Source: Bacillus pumilus
GTDB lineage: Bacteria > Bacillota > Bacilli > Bacillales > Bacillaceae
NCBI RefSeq assembly: GCF_038738535.1
Contig: NZ_CP046128.1
Coordinates: 1,736,001-1,800,000, forward strand
Reading direction: 5' to 3'
Length of the DNA: 64,000 nt
The position numbers were made by a program, and so were the translations under genes. Below are positions 25,643-33,809 of this stretch, one piece after another. The notes beneath the pieces were generated by a model. The model did not search any database. It was given only the letters and a program-made list of their open reading frames with translations, and was not told the DNA's origin. The first letter of the stretch is position 1. The number at the start of each line of letters is the position of its first letter.

Positions 25643-27280
25643 TCACTCCTTTATTAGATCAAGCGCCTGTTTTTTCAGACGAAATTTTTGAATCTTCCCT
25701 GATGCGGTCATCGGATACTCGTCTGTGATGAAAAAATATTTTGGAATTTTGTAGCGAGCCATTTGTGACTGACAATAGCTGGTTAATGACTCAATCGTCA
25801 CCGTGTGACCTTGTTTGAGCCGAATGAATGCGGCGGCTTCCTCTCCGTAGGTCTCGTCAGGAATACCAACAACCTGTGCATCAAGAATGGCTGGATGCGT
25901 GTAAAGAACGTCTTCAATCTCTTTTGGATAAACATTTTCCCCGCCTCTAATGATCATATCTTTCAGCCGTCCTGTGATTTTCACATAGCCATCCTCATCC
26001 ATCTCCGCTAAATCCCCTGTATGAAGCCACCCGTCCTCATCAATGACTTCATTTGTGGCTTCTTCATTTTTATAGTAGCCTTTCATCACATGATAGCCTC
26101 TTGTACACAGCTCGCCTTGTTCTCCTCTTGGTACTTCATCCGGCGTACCTGGTGCAGTGATTTTCACCTCGATGTGAGGAAGTGCCCGACCGACTGTTTG
26201 AACCCGCCTTTCAAATGAATCATCCGTTCTAGTTTGGGTAATGACAGGTGAGCTTTCGGTTTGACCGTAGGCAATCGTGAGCTCCTTCAGTCCCATTTGT
26301 TCAATGACTGCTTTCATCACATGGGATGGGCAAAGAGATCCTGCCATAATGCCTGTTCGTAATGTGGACAGATCGTATTGGTGGAAATTCGGATGATCGA
26401 GCTCTGCAATGAACATTGTCGGGACGCCGTGAAGAACAGTGCACTTCTCTTGTTCCACTGTTTGAAGGACTCGCTCTGGGTGGAAAGATTCAATTGGAAT
26501 GATCGTGCCTCCTTTTGCGAGACAAGCAAGTACGCCAAGAACAGATCCAAAGCAATGAAAGAACGGCACGGGGATACACATGCGGTCTTCATGGGTGAGC
26601 TTCATGCAATCTGCGATCTGACTGGCATTGCAGACGATGTTTGTATGACTGAGCATGACACCTTTTGGGTAGCCGGTTGTGCCTGAAGTATATTGCATAT
26701 TAATAACATCATCAGGCGCCAGCTCATCCATTCGTTTCTCCCATTCATCATCCTCCATTCTTTTAGCAGCAGCTTGAATACTGTCCCAGCTGCGCATGCC
26801 CTTTGGCGTGTGCTCGCCAATATATACGACACTTTTTAAATATGGAAATGATGATGAACTGATCTCGTCTTGATGAGCTGTTTGAAGCTCTGGAATGAGG
26901 TTTTCAAGCATCCTGACATATGATGTCTCTTTAAACCCGTCAACGATAAACAGCATGCTGCTATCAGAGTGCTTTAGTAAGTAAGCGAGTTCTTGTGATT
27001 GAAAGTTCGTATTCACGGTGACAAGAACGGCTCCAATGGAGGCGCAGGCGAATTGCAGCATGAGCCATTCAGGGACATTAGGTGCCATGATGGCGATATG
27101 ATCCCCTTTTTGAACCCCTAATGCCATAAGACCTTTCCCTGTTTCCTTGACCTCTCTAAAAAACGCTTCGTATGAATAACGTAATGAACGTTCTGGATAC
27201 ACAATGGCTTCATGTGCTGGGTGCTGCTCCTTTTTCTCTTTTAATAGGGAGCCGATCGTTTGTGGATGAATCGACATCAT
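25643..27280 (-). CDS. yngI: Acyl-CoA synthetase (AMP-forming)
   Basis: A 545-residue ANL-superfamily ligase of the medium/short-chain fatty acyl-CoA synthetase type. The P-loop QYTSGTTGYPKGVMLSH, the adenine motif AYGQTESSPVI, the hinge GRLKDMIIRGGENVYP and the catalytic lysine in TASGKIQKF are present. In the operon it probably activates a branched short-chain acid such as isovalerate so that YngJ can oxidise it. GGAGG precedes the ATG at 27280. It corresponds to B. subtilis YngI. Confidence 0.92.
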   Translation of the reverse strand: MMSIHPQTIGSLLKEKKEQHPAHEAIVYPERSLRYSYEAFFREVKETGKGLMALGVQKGDHIAIMAPNVPEWLMLQFACASIGAVLVTVNTNFQSQELAYLLKHSDSSMLFIVDGFKETSYVRMLENLIPELQTAHQDEISSSSFPYLKSVVYIGEHTPKGMRSWDSIQAAAKRMEDDEWEKRMDELAPDDVINMQYTSGTTGYPKGVMLSHTNIVCNASQIADCMKLTHEDRMCIPVPFFHCFGSVLGVLACLAKGGTIIPIESFHPERVLQTVEQEKCTVLHGVPTMFIAELDHPNFHQYDLSTLRTGIMAGSLCPSHVMKAVIEQMGLKELTIAYGQTESSPVITQTRTDDSFERRVQTVGRALPHIEVKITAPGTPDEVPRGEQGELCTRGYHVMKGYYKNEEATNEVIDEDGWLHTGDLAEMDEDGYVKITGRLKDMIIRGGENVYPKEIEDVLYTHPAILDAQVVGIPDETYGEEAAAFIRLKQGHTVTIESLTSYCQSQMARYKIPKYFFITDEYPMTASGKIQKFRLKKQALDLIKE

Positions 27281-27322
27281 GATTTTCCTCCTCCATCAAT
27301 GGTAAGCGTTTTCATAACAGGA

Positions 27323-28468
27323 TTAAGCTAACAATTGTCTTGCGATGACTAAACGCTGAATTTCAGAGGTGCCTTCTCCGATTTCCATGAGCTTGGCATC
27401 TCTCACAAGCCGTTCTACCCCGCACTCTTTCATGTAGCCTGTTCCTCCGTGAATTTGGACAGCATCAAGACTTGCTTGTGTCGCCATTTCCGAAGCGAAA
27501 AGCTTGGCATAGGCAGCTTCTTTTGTAAATGGCTTTCCATGATCTTTCAGCCAGGCGGCTTTCCACACCATTTGACGAGCAAGTTCTATTTGCATCGCCA
27601 TATCTGCCAGTTTAAATTGAATGGCTTGAAAGGACGAGAGGGTCTGCCCAAATTGCTTTCTTTCCTTTGCATAGGAGAGAGAAGCATCTAGTGCAGCTTG
27701 CGCGATACCAACAGATAAGGCAGCAATTGATATGCGTCCTCCGTCTAATGTATATAAAAATTGCTTGAAGCCTTTGGCTGGGTCTCCTAATATATGATGT
27801 GCTGGTACACGTACGCTGTCTAAAATGATTTCAGCCGTATCTGAACCGCGCACCCCCATTTTGTCGTATGGATTTGTAATGGACAGCCCTTTTTGACCTT
27901 TTTCTACAATGAAGGCGGAGATGATCGGGCGGCCGTGCTCATCACGATCCGTGACAGCGGTGACGATAATGGTTCTGGCAAAATTGGCATTTGTGATCCA
28001 GCACTTCTCCCCGCTAATCACATACTCTTGTCCGTCTTTGACCGCTTTTGTTTTCGTCCCTTTTGCATCTGACCCTGCATTTGGCTCTGTTAATCCGAAG
28101 GAACCGAGTGCTGTTCCAGATGCCAGCGGGACAAGGTGATCCATCTTTTGCTCCTCTGTACCGAAGTAATAAAGCGGGCTTGCGCCTAAGGAAACGGCTG
28201 CGGCATAGCTAAGGCCTGTACTGGCACACTGTTTTCCGATTTCTTCTACAGCGAGCGCATATGAGATTGTATCTCCTCCTGAGCCTCCGTATTTCTCTGG
28301 AAAAGGGATGCCCATCAAGCCGAGCTCTCCCATTTTTTGAAAAGTTTGGACCGGGAATACAGCCTGTTCATCAATGGTTTGAGCGAGTGGAGCAATTTCT
28401 TCCTTGGCGAATTCTTTGACCATCTGCCGGATCATTTGTTGTTCTTTCGTTAATTCAAAATCCATCAT
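27323..28468 (-). CDS. yngJ: Acyl-CoA dehydrogenase (isovaleryl-CoA dehydrogenase-like)
   Basis: A 381-residue FAD-dependent acyl-CoA dehydrogenase that introduces the alpha-beta double bond. FAD and substrate motifs include FGLTEPNAGSDAKG, CWITNANFA and the C-terminal QIHGGTGYMKE and EIGEGTSEIQRLVIARQLL. As first gene of the operon it begins the pathway, presumably isovaleryl-CoA to methylcrotonyl-CoA. AAGGGGG precedes the ATG at 28468. In B. subtilis the orthologous operon is sporulation (sigma-E) controlled; I could not find a convincing sigma-E promoter in the 140 bases upstream. Confidence 0.92.
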   Translation of the reverse strand: MMDFELTKEQQMIRQMVKEFAKEEIAPLAQTIDEQAVFPVQTFQKMGELGLMGIPFPEKYGGSGGDTISYALAVEEIGKQCASTGLSYAAAVSLGASPLYYFGTEEQKMDHLVPLASGTALGSFGLTEPNAGSDAKGTKTKAVKDGQEYVISGEKCWITNANFARTIIVTAVTDRDEHGRPIISAFIVEKGQKGLSITNPYDKMGVRGSDTAEIILDSVRVPAHHILGDPAKGFKQFLYTLDGGRISIAALSVGIAQAALDASLSYAKERKQFGQTLSSFQAIQFKLADMAMQIELARQMVWKAAWLKDHGKPFTKEAAYAKLFASEMATQASLDAVQIHGGTGYMKECGVERLVRDAKLMEIGEGTSEIQRLVIARQLLA

Positions 28469-28564
28469 GTTTCCCCCTTTGGCTCTTTTCTATCATATTT
28501 ATTAATCAAGTGGCTGCTTCATGCCAAGCTTGGCTGAATTCAGAATATTAAAACAAAAATAATA

Positions 28565-28607
28565 GAAAAAAGCATGAACGAAGAAAATCCTCATTCATAC
28601 TTTTTCG
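28565..28607 (-). terminator. Terminator of yngK
   Basis: A long stem starting AAAAAGTATGAATGA, with two G-U wobbles, is followed by TTTTTT on the minus strand directly after the yngK stop codon. It separates yngK from the yngJ operon. Confidence 0.8.
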
Positions 28608-30146
28608 TTATCTCACTTTTATTGTAGAAGGCTTGCTTTCGTGATGAAGTCGATTGAGAGCCGTTACTTTGTAAGTATCACTCTTATTCTGATGAACTGA
28701 AAGATTTTTGACAGATGTCAGCGTGCCGGCTTCTTTTCTAACGGTTTGCAGCAATTCATATGTTCCTTTCGTCGTCAAGCGATAGACCGCGTAATAGGAT
28801 GCGGTAGATTGTGGATCATTTTTGATCTGTAAAGCCGCACCCTCTGCTGTCTTTTTAATAGATTGAATGATTGGTTTTTTTGGCGCTTTCTGATGAAGCC
28901 AAGGCATTTCTGGAATGAGAGCCGGTTTACGGTAAGCATCTTCTATCAATCGATTTTTGACATTCAAAGGGTTGCGATTGATATCCTTTAGGCTAAAGTG
29001 CATGCTTCCCTGCACGAGAGGCGACTGTCTGTTCAGTTTGATCTGCCGAAAGTATTCTTCTGGATCAGACCAAGCAGGATCACTGTTTTGATTAATTTTA
29101 TACGTCGCCTGACCAATGTACAGGTGAACAGGCTCTCCCTTCACTTCATTTGACCACCATTTTGTTAGCACATCGTATGCGGCTGCCTGAAAGCCGATGC
29201 TCCAGTAAATTTGCGGGGTGACATAATCGATATCGTGCTGCTGAATCCACTCTCTTGTATCAGCATACAAATCATCATAGTTGGTCATCCCTGCTGTGGT
29301 GTTTGAACCAGTCGGATCATCCTTTATGTTGCGCCAGACTCCAAATGGGCTAATACCAAACTTCACATACGGCTTTACTTTCTTCACGGTGTCGTTGATT
29401 TGCTTGACCAATTGGTTCACATTATCTCTTCGCCAATCTTCTATATGCGTGAATGCCTTTTTTCCATATGTTTCATACGTTTCTTGATCTGGAAACGGCA
29501 CACCGGCTATTTTATTCGGGTAAAAATAATCATCCATATGCACTGCATCAATATCGTAGTTTTTCACGACTTCTTCTATGCCGCCGACAATGAACTCCTG
29601 AGCTTTAGGAATGCCTGGGTTGTAATAAAGCTGATTCCCGTACGCAATGGTCCAATCTGGATGTTTTTTTGCAGGGTGATCGGCTGATAAACGGCTGAGG
29701 TCGGTATGATTCATTGTGATTCGATACGGGTTAAACCAAGCGTGAAATTCGAGCCCGCGTTTATGAGCTTCTTCGATCATGAATTCAAGCGGGTCATACC
29801 CGGGATCTTTCCCTTGTGTCCCGGTCAAATATTCGGACCACGGGCCGTATGCCGAAGGATAAAAGGCATCTGCTGTCGGTTTAATTTGCATGATCACGGC
29901 ATTCATATTCATCGCTTTGATCTCATCTAACAAATGAATAAACTCTTGTTTCTGCTCTTTGACAGGCAGTCCTTTCTTTGAAGGCCAATCTAAGTTATAA
30001 ACCGATGCGATCCATACCGCGCGCATCTCTCTTGTGCTTTCAAGCTTCCCTTTTGGCATTGGACGAGCTAGACTGCTAGAAGGAATCAATAAGAATACAA
30101 ACATCAAAATTAGTGTTAGACACGTCATACTGATTTTTTTCAGCAT
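28608..30146 (-). CDS. yngK: Secreted glycoside hydrolase-like protein YngK (DUF187/GHL10)
   Basis: A 512-residue exported protein. Residues 1-28 are a signal peptide without a lipobox. Then comes a TIM-barrel of the DUF187/GHL10 type, with REMRAVWIASVYNLDWPS, the acidic HMDDYFYP and YVTPQIYWSIGFQ. A C-terminal fibronectin-III-like domain spans about residues 420-512. The family is predicted to hydrolyse a cell-surface polysaccharide; the substrate is unknown. The ATG at 30146 sits nine bases after GAGGTG, better than the GTG at 30158. The phosphatase gene ends 24 bases upstream on the same strand, so co-transcription is possible. Confidence 0.88.
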   Translation of the reverse strand: MLKKISMTCLTLILMFVFLLIPSSSLARPMPKGKLESTREMRAVWIASVYNLDWPSKKGLPVKEQKQEFIHLLDEIKAMNMNAVIMQIKPTADAFYPSAYGPWSEYLTGTQGKDPGYDPLEFMIEEAHKRGLEFHAWFNPYRITMNHTDLSRLSADHPAKKHPDWTIAYGNQLYYNPGIPKAQEFIVGGIEEVVKNYDIDAVHMDDYFYPNKIAGVPFPDQETYETYGKKAFTHIEDWRRDNVNQLVKQINDTVKKVKPYVKFGISPFGVWRNIKDDPTGSNTTAGMTNYDDLYADTREWIQQHDIDYVTPQIYWSIGFQAAAYDVLTKWWSNEVKGEPVHLYIGQATYKINQNSDPAWSDPEEYFRQIKLNRQSPLVQGSMHFSLKDINRNPLNVKNRLIEDAYRKPALIPEMPWLHQKAPKKPIIQSIKKTAEGAALQIKNDPQSTASYYAVYRLTTKGTYELLQTVRKEAGTLTSVKNLSVHQNKSDTYKVTALNRLHHESKPSTIKVR

Positions 30147-30170
30147 TTTTTGCATCACCTCATATTCAGT

Positions 30171-30977
30171 TTATTCCGCTTTTTGAGATCGAATGCCAGC
30201 AGATGGTGTCAGCAGGATGTTTTTCATTTCCTTGAGCTGAGCTTCAGGTATTTCGCAAGCCTCGATTAAATATCGCTCTGTACTTCCGTATGTCGCCATC
30301 ATCTCGTTTAGCACATCTTCCAGATAATCTTGCTGCACACCGAGAAGCGGTTGAATTTGCTCTTTTGACACCCGGTATAAACTCATCATGCGGACAAATC
30401 GCTGCTGCCTTCTGACAAGCATTTTCACACCTTCATTGGAACGCATATATTCACTTAAAACGGCCGGCATCGGTACACCTGCTGCTAATTGAATAAGGGC
30501 AGATAAAAAGCCTGTCCGGTCCTTACCGCTCGTGCAGTGAAGCATCAGCGGGTAATTGCTCTTATCTGAAAGCAGTGAGAACAGCTGCTGAATCTCTTCT
30601 TTACGCTCTGTGAGCATACTTTGATATAAATCTTTCATAATCGGTGTAAATGAGAGAGATTTCCCTTCAGTTGTCAGCATACGAAACATGGTCCACTTAC
30701 TTGGCATCTTACTGTCTGGCTGCATCGGGATATGAACGATTTTGTTGTGTTCCTTGATTTTTGGCGGATGTGATTTGCGTTCTGAGCTTGTTCGGAGATC
30801 ACAAATGGTTTGAATCCTAAGCTTTGAGAACGTCAACATATCTTGTTTTGTGAGACGCGATAGATCTGCGGATCGATAAATCATTCCCTGCCTGATCACC
30901 ATCTCACCTGTTGTTTGAAGTCCCCCTACTTCTCTAAAATTCGCAAGCTTTGAAAATGGGTTGTTTGATTGATTCAT
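30171..30977 (-). CDS. Tyrosine/lipid phosphatase, HCxxGKDRT type (MptpB/LipA-like)
   Basis: A 268-residue phosphatase of the Y_phosphatase3 family. The P-loop HCTSGKDRTGF contains the nucleophilic cysteine, invariant arginine and the extra Lys-Asp that define the MptpB/LipA class. Characterised members of that class dephosphorylate phosphotyrosine and also phosphoinositides. The N-terminal NFREVGGL and YRSADLSRLT segments are typical. The ATG at 30977 removes an unlikely 45-residue extension that would run into the divergent regulator. It is divergent from an IolR-like DeoR regulator. Confidence 0.83.
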   Translation of the reverse strand: MNQSNNPFSKLANFREVGGLQTTGEMVIRQGMIYRSADLSRLTKQDMLTFSKLRIQTICDLRTSSERKSHPPKIKEHNKIVHIPMQPDSKMPSKWTMFRMLTTEGKSLSFTPIMKDLYQSMLTERKEEIQQLFSLLSDKSNYPLMLHCTSGKDRTGFLSALIQLAAGVPMPAVLSEYMRSNEGVKMLVRRQQRFVRMMSLYRVSKEQIQPLLGVQQDYLEDVLNEMMATYGSTERYLIEACEIPEAQLKEMKNILLTPSAGIRSQKAE

Positions 30978-31099
30978 AGAAGTGAAAATCCTTTCCGTTA
31001 CGTTCTTTTCTCTATCATACGCTTTTATTGAGATGGGGAAAAGAGAAGCCATTTGGTATAATGGAAAAAGGAGATTCGGATGGATTGGAGATATGAAGC

Positions 31100-31870
31100 A
31101 TGATAAAAACAAAACGGATTCAGCAAATCAAAGAGTATGTGTTTGACCGGGAATCTGCCTCACTTGATGAGCTTGTGGCGCATTTTGGCGTCTCAAAAAA
31201 CACGATACGCCGAGATGTACAAGCATTGGTCGAGTCCGGCGTACTAAAGAAAGTGTACGGCGGAGTCGCTGTGAACCATTCAACATTAGTAGTATATCAA
31301 GAGCGAAAGACCCGCCAGCTCAGTAAAAAGCAATTGATCGGACAAACGGCTGCTGCTTTTGTGGAAAATGGGGATATGATTTTTGTTGATTCTGGTACGA
31401 CAACACTTGAAATGCTTCCCTATTTGACTGAGAAACAGGTGACCGTTGTGACCAATAATGTAGATTTTATTACACAGGCGATGCCTTATGAAAATCTCAC
31501 TATCTTTTCCACCGGCGGGATGCTTGAGAGAAAAACGAATTCTTTCGTTGGCTATCAAAGTGTAGAGCGTTTGAAAGCTTACAATGTCAATAAAGCCTTT
31601 ATCGCATCAACTGGTTTATCCATTGATCACGGAGTCACGAATTCGTCCCCGCTTGAAACGGATATTAAAAAGACAGTTGTTGAAAAAAGTGCCAAAACGT
31701 TTTTATTAGTTGATGATAGTAAGTTCGATCACTACGCTTTGACCACGTTTTGTGATTTACACGATCTTGATGTCGTCGTGACGAATAAACAGCCAAATGA
31801 AGATTATCTTCAATATGGAAAAGATCATGATGTACGGTTTGCCACGCCTTCATCAAATGAGAAGACGTAA
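31100..31870 (+). CDS. DeoR family transcriptional regulator (IolR-like)
   Basis: A 256-residue regulator with an N-terminal DeoR helix-turn-helix (LVAHFGVSKNTIRRDVQALV) and a C-terminal sugar-phosphate sensing domain with FVDSGTTTLEML and the conserved Asp in LLVDDSKFDH. The sequence resembles B. subtilis IolR (for example VSKNTxRRD followed by KVYGGV), but no inositol catabolic genes are in view. It is divergent from the phosphatase gene, with 122 bases between them, and followed by a strong terminator. The effector is presumably a phosphorylated sugar or polyol. Confidence 0.87.
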   Translation: MIKTKRIQQIKEYVFDRESASLDELVAHFGVSKNTIRRDVQALVESGVLKKVYGGVAVNHSTLVVYQERKTRQLSKKQLIGQTAAAFVENGDMIFVDSGTTTLEMLPYLTEKQVTVVTNNVDFITQAMPYENLTIFSTGGMLERKTNSFVGYQSVERLKAYNVNKAFIASTGLSIDHGVTNSSPLETDIKKTVVEKSAKTFLLVDDSKFDHYALTTFCDLHDLDVVVTNKQPNEDYLQYGKDHDVRFATPSSNEKT

Positions 31871-31883
31871 ATAAATGGATCAC

Positions 31884-31917
31884 AAAAAAACGGCTCAGGA
31901 ATTTGAGCCGTTTTTTG
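31884..31917. terminator. Bidirectional terminator
   Basis: The stem AAAACGGCTCA / TGAGCCGTTTT with a 6-base loop and flanking A and T runs lies between the convergent deoR-type gene and the hypothetical gene, overlapping the last codons of the latter. Confidence 0.88.
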
Positions 31918-32473
31918 ATTCATTCATTTCAAGCTGCATGATCATGCGGAATAAAAAACGGTACACGGCTGAGATGACTTCAATAAAAGGCATATCTTCA
32001 TGGATGTCCTCAAGTTCAAGAAGCTGTAAATTCACATCGAATAAGCCGTCTTGCCCATTAAATTGAAGCTGCGCACCATTTAATGAAGCCAGCATGTCTT
32101 TTAAAATACCTGTGTCTTTTTTAGGACGTTTTAAACCTAATAACACGGTATACGTTTGAAACACTTCGTCCCATTCAATGGCTAATCCATCGACTCTCAC
32201 CACATCAAACCACTTTGATTCGATATAAATGAATTCTTTTTGATGTTGTTTTACATATGTAAGCGGTGTGTTTAGAAATGAGGCGCCTTCTGTTTGAATC
32301 ATGTCCTCGGATTCTTTGTCTACACGCTCTATATATACATCGCTAAAGCGTGCCTCTTCCTTTATTCTTGCACCTTCTAAAGGCCAATTGTGGCGCGCCG
32401 CTTCGTCATATTCAAAGTCTGTCAGCGCTTGTCCTTCTTTCAATAGATCTTGTAAGCGATTTTGCAATGACAT
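31895..32473 (-). CDS. Uncharacterised cytoplasmic protein
   Basis: A 192-residue soluble protein without a signal peptide or membrane segment that I cannot place in a named family. It is acidic, begins MSLQNRLQDLLKEGQAL and contains YIESKWFDVVRVDGLAIEWD, then a helical C-terminus. The ATG at 32473 has AAAGGAG eight bases upstream; an ATG at 32500 would add nine residues. It is monocistronic, flanked by a terminator and the divergent ysfB-like gene. Codon use looks like that of its neighbours, so it is probably a real gene. Confidence 0.75.
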   Translation of the reverse strand: MSLQNRLQDLLKEGQALTDFEYDEAARHNWPLEGARIKEEARFSDVYIERVDKESEDMIQTEGASFLNTPLTYVKQHQKEFIYIESKWFDVVRVDGLAIEWDEVFQTYTVLLGLKRPKKDTGILKDMLASLNGAQLQFNGQDGLFDVNLQLLELEDIHEDMPFIEVISAVYRFLFRMIMQLEMNESKNGSNS

Positions 32474-32598
32474 GGCTATGTCTCCTTTCTTCTCATTCAT
32501 GTGCGTTTATTATTTTAGCATAACTCATGAAAAGAAAGATATGACTCAGCATATGATGGTATGATAGTGTCAAAAGAAACATCTCGGAGGGGTACGTT

Positions 32599-33732
32599 TT
32601 GCTCACAATGACACTGGCAGAAAAAATCGTAGACGAGGTCAAAAAAGTGCTGACTGAGGAAATCATCATCGCACAAACAAACGGCACCATCATTGCGGCA
32701 ACAGATCCAGCGCGCATTGGTCAATTTCATGAAGGGGCGTATTTGACATCCTTTGAAGGACAAAAACGAATCCTCACAAAGGATGATGAGCAGCAAATGA
32801 AAGGGGTCAAAGCCGGCATCAATCTGCCTATTTATTTTAAGCAAGAGGTCATTGGTGTGATTGGGATGACAGGAAATCCCGTCCATGTCTCTCCATTTGG
32901 CGAAATATTACGAAAAATGACCGAACTGCTTATTCAAGAGCATGAATTTTTTCTAGAAACGGAAACCGATGAACGGCAGCTTGAAGCGTTTGTGTTCGAC
33001 TGGCTTCATCTGCCAGAGACAGCAATCAATCTCACTGAAAAAGCAGCGCGGCTTCAGCTTGATGTCAAAAAACAGCGTGTCGTCGTCCTCATTGATTGTC
33101 ACGATGAATCGTTTATGAAGCAGGATCAATACAAAAAAGTAAAGGAAATGCTGCATCTCACAAGTCAGGAAATGATCGTTCGCTGGGGACATGCCCGCTT
33201 TTTGCTCATGCTGCAAACCACAGCAGATGATCGTGATACCTTGCAGCAGCGTCTTTTTCACATCCATGCTTCCCTCACCTCACGTTCCACATCAAAGGTT
33301 TTGATAGGTGCGGGAAAACCTGCAGCTGGACATATGATGAAGCAATCCTTTCATCAAGCCTTTCGTGCCTTAAAATTGGCGAATGTGGATACACCGATTG
33401 TGTTTGATGAGGATTTAACACTTGAACTTTTTATAGAAGAAGTGAGTCAGGAAACAAAAGAAGTGTTCCTTGATCGAACGATCGCCCCACTTCTCCCCTA
33501 CCCTGAACTAGTGAAAACATTGCGTGTACTCATGACATCAGATTACTCATTGAAGTATACCGCGGAAGCGATGCACGTACATATCAATACACTGCATTAC
33601 AGACTAAAACGTATCCAAGATTTAACGACACTTGATCCAAAACGCATGCAAGATGCGATGCTCTTTTATTTAGCCTTGATGCTATTAGATCATCATCCAA
33701 ATAAACGAGGCGAACAGCCCAATATTTTGTAG
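32599..33732 (+). CDS. ysfB: CdaR-type transcriptional regulator of glycolate use
   Basis: A 377-residue regulator of the sugar-diacid (CdaR) family. The N-terminal diacid-recognition domain includes TIIAATDPARIGQFHEGA and GVIGMTGNP. The C-terminal PucR-type helix-turn-helix carries YTAEAMHVHINTLHYRLKRI. It precedes glcD and glcF in the same order as B. subtilis ysfB-ysfC-ysfD, so it probably activates glycolate oxidation in response to a hydroxy acid. The start is TTG at 32599, behind GGAGGGG. A hairpin between it and glcD probably lowers or controls read-through. Confidence 0.88.
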   Translation: MLTMTLAEKIVDEVKKVLTEEIIIAQTNGTIIAATDPARIGQFHEGAYLTSFEGQKRILTKDDEQQMKGVKAGINLPIYFKQEVIGVIGMTGNPVHVSPFGEILRKMTELLIQEHEFFLETETDERQLEAFVFDWLHLPETAINLTEKAARLQLDVKKQRVVVLIDCHDESFMKQDQYKKVKEMLHLTSQEMIVRWGHARFLLMLQTTADDRDTLQQRLFHIHASLTSRSTSKVLIGAGKPAAGHMMKQSFHQAFRALKLANVDTPIVFDEDLTLELFIEEVSQETKEVFLDRTIAPLLPYPELVKTLRVLMTSDYSLKYTAEAMHVHINTLHYRLKRIQDLTTLDPKRMQDAMLFYLALMLLDHHPNKRGEQPNIL

Positions 33733-33763
33733 AATCGTCCATAGGCATGAGGCGATTCTTTTT
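33732..33763 (+). terminator. Terminator between ysfB and glcD
   Basis: A stem of GAATCG and CGATTC, extended by a G-C pair, with a loop of about 12 bases, followed by TTTTTTT. It suggests that ysfB and glcDF are partly separate transcripts. Confidence 0.75.
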
Positions 33764-33809
33764 TTATACTGAAAGAAACGGTATGTCTAATCAGTAGGAG
33801 TGAATGCGC

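Noticed and set aside
28469..28564. Sigma-E promoter for the yngJ operon
   Set aside because: An ATATT-like -35 is present on the minus strand, but the nearest CAT-type -10 is about 20 bases away, too far for sigma-E.
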